This document shows, piece after piece, positions 61,753-64,000 of a DNA stretch of 64,000 bases. The DNA is from Patagioenas fasciata (Eukaryota; Chordata; Aves; Columbiformes; Columbidae), in NCBI RefSeq assembly GCF_037038585.1, contig NC_092520.1:122234001-122298000 (forward strand), written 5' to 3'. Under the pieces are notes generated by a model. That model did no database searches, was not told where the DNA came from, and was given only the letters and a program-made list of their open reading frames with translations. Both the position numbers and the translations under genes were made by a program. Each line of letters opens with the position of its first letter. The first letter of the stretch is position 1.

Positions 61753-63849
61753 ACCAGAGGCTGGGTAGAAGAGACTTAAATACTTTAAGCTGTTCAAGAT
61801 GGGCTTTTTAGCAGTTCCCCTTGGAGACCTTAACCTGATAAAATGAGTGCCTTTAGAAACTATTTTTAAAAGTATGAACCTTGAGAATGTTAAATATGGA
61901 TAGTTGCTGTCCAAAGAGTTTCACTTTAAGTACAGCTGATACCCTCTCTGGGATTCACATTTATTTAAAAAAAAAAAAAAAAAAACAAACAACACAACAT
62001 TCTTTGTTTTCGGTTGCCGTGGCTCTGCTTTAACCATATTTCTCAGAGTGAATCAATTTCCTTCGTTCTGACCAACTGGTGGTTAAAATGCTGTGTAGCT
62101 GGCACCCTGCATCTTAAGCATTCTCTGGCTTTTGAGTTTGACATGGTAGTTTGAGTTTCTGGTCATTCATATTCTTAGACTAATAGTTTCTGTACCTACT
62201 TTTTCCCCGAACCAACTCAAAAAAGCAAATTAAGTGAGCCCTGTGGTAATTGCACACAGTTCAGTTTCCTGTATGTTGCTACATTTTGTGGGATATTGCT
62301 TTTTTTTTCCTGGTGTTTGGAATTAAATGAGTGGCTATTGTCATCTCATCCCAAATGGGATTCAGTGGCTGAACTTTTCATTGAAAATATAGTGCTTCGA
62401 TGTTTTAACATTATAACAGAATTTACCGGGAAGAAAAAAAAAAAGGCACTGTAAAATTAGTACAGTGTGAAACCGTCAAGAAACTCTTCTGGTCAAAGTC
62501 ATAATCACCAGACTAAAGTGTCTTTGTGAATTCTGGGTCTAGCAGTGTACATTAGTTACCTCTAACTTTCTCACTTAAACAAGGGGGCACCCAGCGTAAG
62601 CTAAACCTAAGTCAATTAAAATGCAGTGGTTAAGTGAGCCTTCACTGATTCATATGCACATTCTTCAGGAGAAATGGGAATTATGGTTCTTAGGTATACA
62701 GACTGGTATCAGACAGACAAATGGAAGTTACGTCGGGAAAGCTGTTTTGTGAAATGAAACAATGATTGTGACAGTGGTATTGTTACATTTATCTTCTGGA
62801 GTGGATTAGCTTCCTGTAAGTTTTGTTAACCTGTGACTTTATTCCTCAGCTTTAACACAAAAAAATGTTTGTTTCAGTTTTGTTTGATATGCGTTTTTCC
62901 TGTTACTCAAACATAACTGCATGATTGGTCCCAGGGGAGTGTTGCTGTCAGGTCTTTCATATGCAGTGAGAGGACAGAAAACCTTTATCTTATTGGAAAT
63001 TGATTATTTTAAATGATGAAAACGAATGATGAAAGGATGAAAAAAAAAAATTACTTTGCCCAGTTAACCGGCGTATGAGCAGAACAGCATTAAAATTATG
63101 AGTAATTGATAAAACAGGTTGGATAGTTGTTTGGGGTTTTTTTGACTAGTGAATAGAATACGTAGCTGAAAAGGCTCCTAAAATTCCCTCTGGTAAGAGT
63201 TTAAATAGAGGATGACTGTGTGGTATTTGGACAAACACAGCATATGATTATTTCTGGAGGAAAATAGCTGAGGTAAACTGCATTAGGAATGTGGTATAGG
63301 TATAGATCTGCGTTAATTTTAAACTGATTTGCTGTTATGTCTCTGATCCAGCAATTAGTGTAGATCAGAGCGTTGTTTCTTTATGCTACCTATATTTTAC
63401 AGGTCAAAGTTTTAGTGAAGTTAATGTTAATTATTCCAACTGTGCAACTTTTTGAGAAGCCTATTGGTGCAAGTTTAAAATGCTGAGGTTGATGATATTG
63501 ACTTACAATATGATAGCAGGTTTCACAGTTTTATGAGATTTCAAACTTACTGAGTTCCTAGCGTAGTGAAACAGGTGAACTTTAAAGACTGACAAGGGTG
63601 AGAATAAGTACACTTTGGATTTGAAAGTGCTGAGGTCAAAAGAAAAACGCTTTTAAAAAAATTCTCCACCCCTATTAAAATTTTATTCATGAAATTACTT
63701 TCTCATAGGTTGAAGTGTGAAGTCTAGAGCTAGATAGTCTTGGGGTTGCTTTTGTAAGTGTAAGCAAAATATTAGTGTGTTTGCATGTTCATTGCTCCTA
63801 GTGGTATATTTTTTCCCCCTGATTTTGTTTCCCTTTTTCCTTTCTGCAG
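61753..63849 (+). other. Downstream flank or extended 3'UTR; no gene recognised
   Basis: AT-rich sequence with an A run of 19 (61967-61985) and other short A and T runs. There is no CR1, no open frame of note and no RNA gene that I can see. Confidence 0.6.
61967..61985 (+). repeat. A homopolymer (19 A)
   Basis: Run of 19 A preceded by TTATTT and followed by ACAAACAACACAAC. It could be the tail of an old retroposed sequence, but no body is recognised upstream. Confidence 0.75.
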
Positions 63850-63890
63850 ACTTCAGTGGCTTTAAAGAAAAATTGCAAATAAAGCCATAG
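63850..63890 (+). other. Hypothetical alternative terminal coding segment
   Basis: A strong-looking acceptor (pyrimidine tract TTTCCCTTTTTCCTTTCTGCAG, ending 63849) is followed by a phase-1-compatible frame. After exon 5 it would read DFSGFKEKLQIKP and stop at TAG 63888. AATAAA at 63878 and 63978 could supply a 3' end. Joined to exon 5 this would give a nectin-3 without stalk or membrane anchor. Nothing but sequence pattern supports it; a chance acceptor in T-rich DNA is the main alternative. Confidence 0.15.
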
Positions 63891-63977
63891 TTGTCTAGCT
63901 TTTTGAATTAACATCTCAGTGGCTCATGTAAGTGCAAAGCATGTGTTCTGTGACTTCATCTTGCCTTGAAAACAAAA

Positions 63978-63983
63978 AATAAA
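63978..63983 (+). terminator. Candidate distal polyadenylation signal AATAAA
   Basis: Canonical hexamer 17 bases before the window edge; another lies at 63878. Either could end a long NECTIN3 3'UTR. The downstream element is outside the window. Confidence 0.3.
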
Positions 63984-64000
63984 AGCATGCAGCTGGTATT

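Noticed and set aside
1-64000. CRISPR arrays, operons, phage or bacterial mobile systems, tRNA and rRNA genes
   Set aside because: None seen; the sequence is vertebrate genomic DNA with a spliced gene, and no cloverleaf or regularly spaced direct repeats were recognised.

Overview
The window is a piece of vertebrate nuclear DNA, most likely from a bird. It is AT-rich with one sharp CpG island. The recognisable interspersed repeats are CR1 LINEs, one with the typical ATTCTATGATTCTATG tail, plus a hAT-like foldback element. I see no Alu, B1 or mammalian L1 sequence. CR1 also occurs in turtles and crocodilians, so 'bird' is an inference; the compact gene (about 51 kb from start to stop codon) fits it.

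The window holds one gene, read left to right: NECTIN3 (PVRL3), the immunoglobulin-superfamily adhesion molecule nectin-3. Six coding exons join in frame with GT-AG introns: 8880-9102, 36822-37160, 43267-43563, 45426-45543, 50676-50827 and 58877-59469. They give 1722 bases, or 573 residues plus a stop. The order is: unusual long N-region and signal peptide, V-type Ig domain, two C2-type Ig domains, Thr/Pro-rich stalk, one membrane segment near residues 423-447, and a cytoplasmic tail ending EWYV, the afadin PDZ-binding end. This is the alpha-type tail.

Layout: 1-7264 is intergenic sequence with no supported gene. A GC-rich shoulder (7265-7730) leads into a CpG-island promoter (about 7730-9770) with GC boxes and no obvious TATA box. 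Intron 1 (27.7 kb) carries four CR1 pieces, two copies of a hAT-like element and several A/C- or G/T-rich simple tracts. Introns 2, 3 and 5 are nearly repeat-free. Intron 4 is largely an antisense 2.3-kb CR1 with a decayed reverse transcriptase. After the stop come several polyadenylation signals (first strong cluster 61362-61752) and about 2.2 kb of flank or long 3'UTR with further signals at 63878 and 63978.

I found no new multi-gene system. The observations most worth a second look are the divergent exon-1 N-terminus with tandem Trp/Gln/Arg codons, a signal-peptide-like reading frame running from intron 1 into exon 2, a possible alternative last exon at 63850 that would give a membrane-free nectin-3, the paired hAT-like elements, and an inverted pair of simple repeats near 20.0-20.5 kb.
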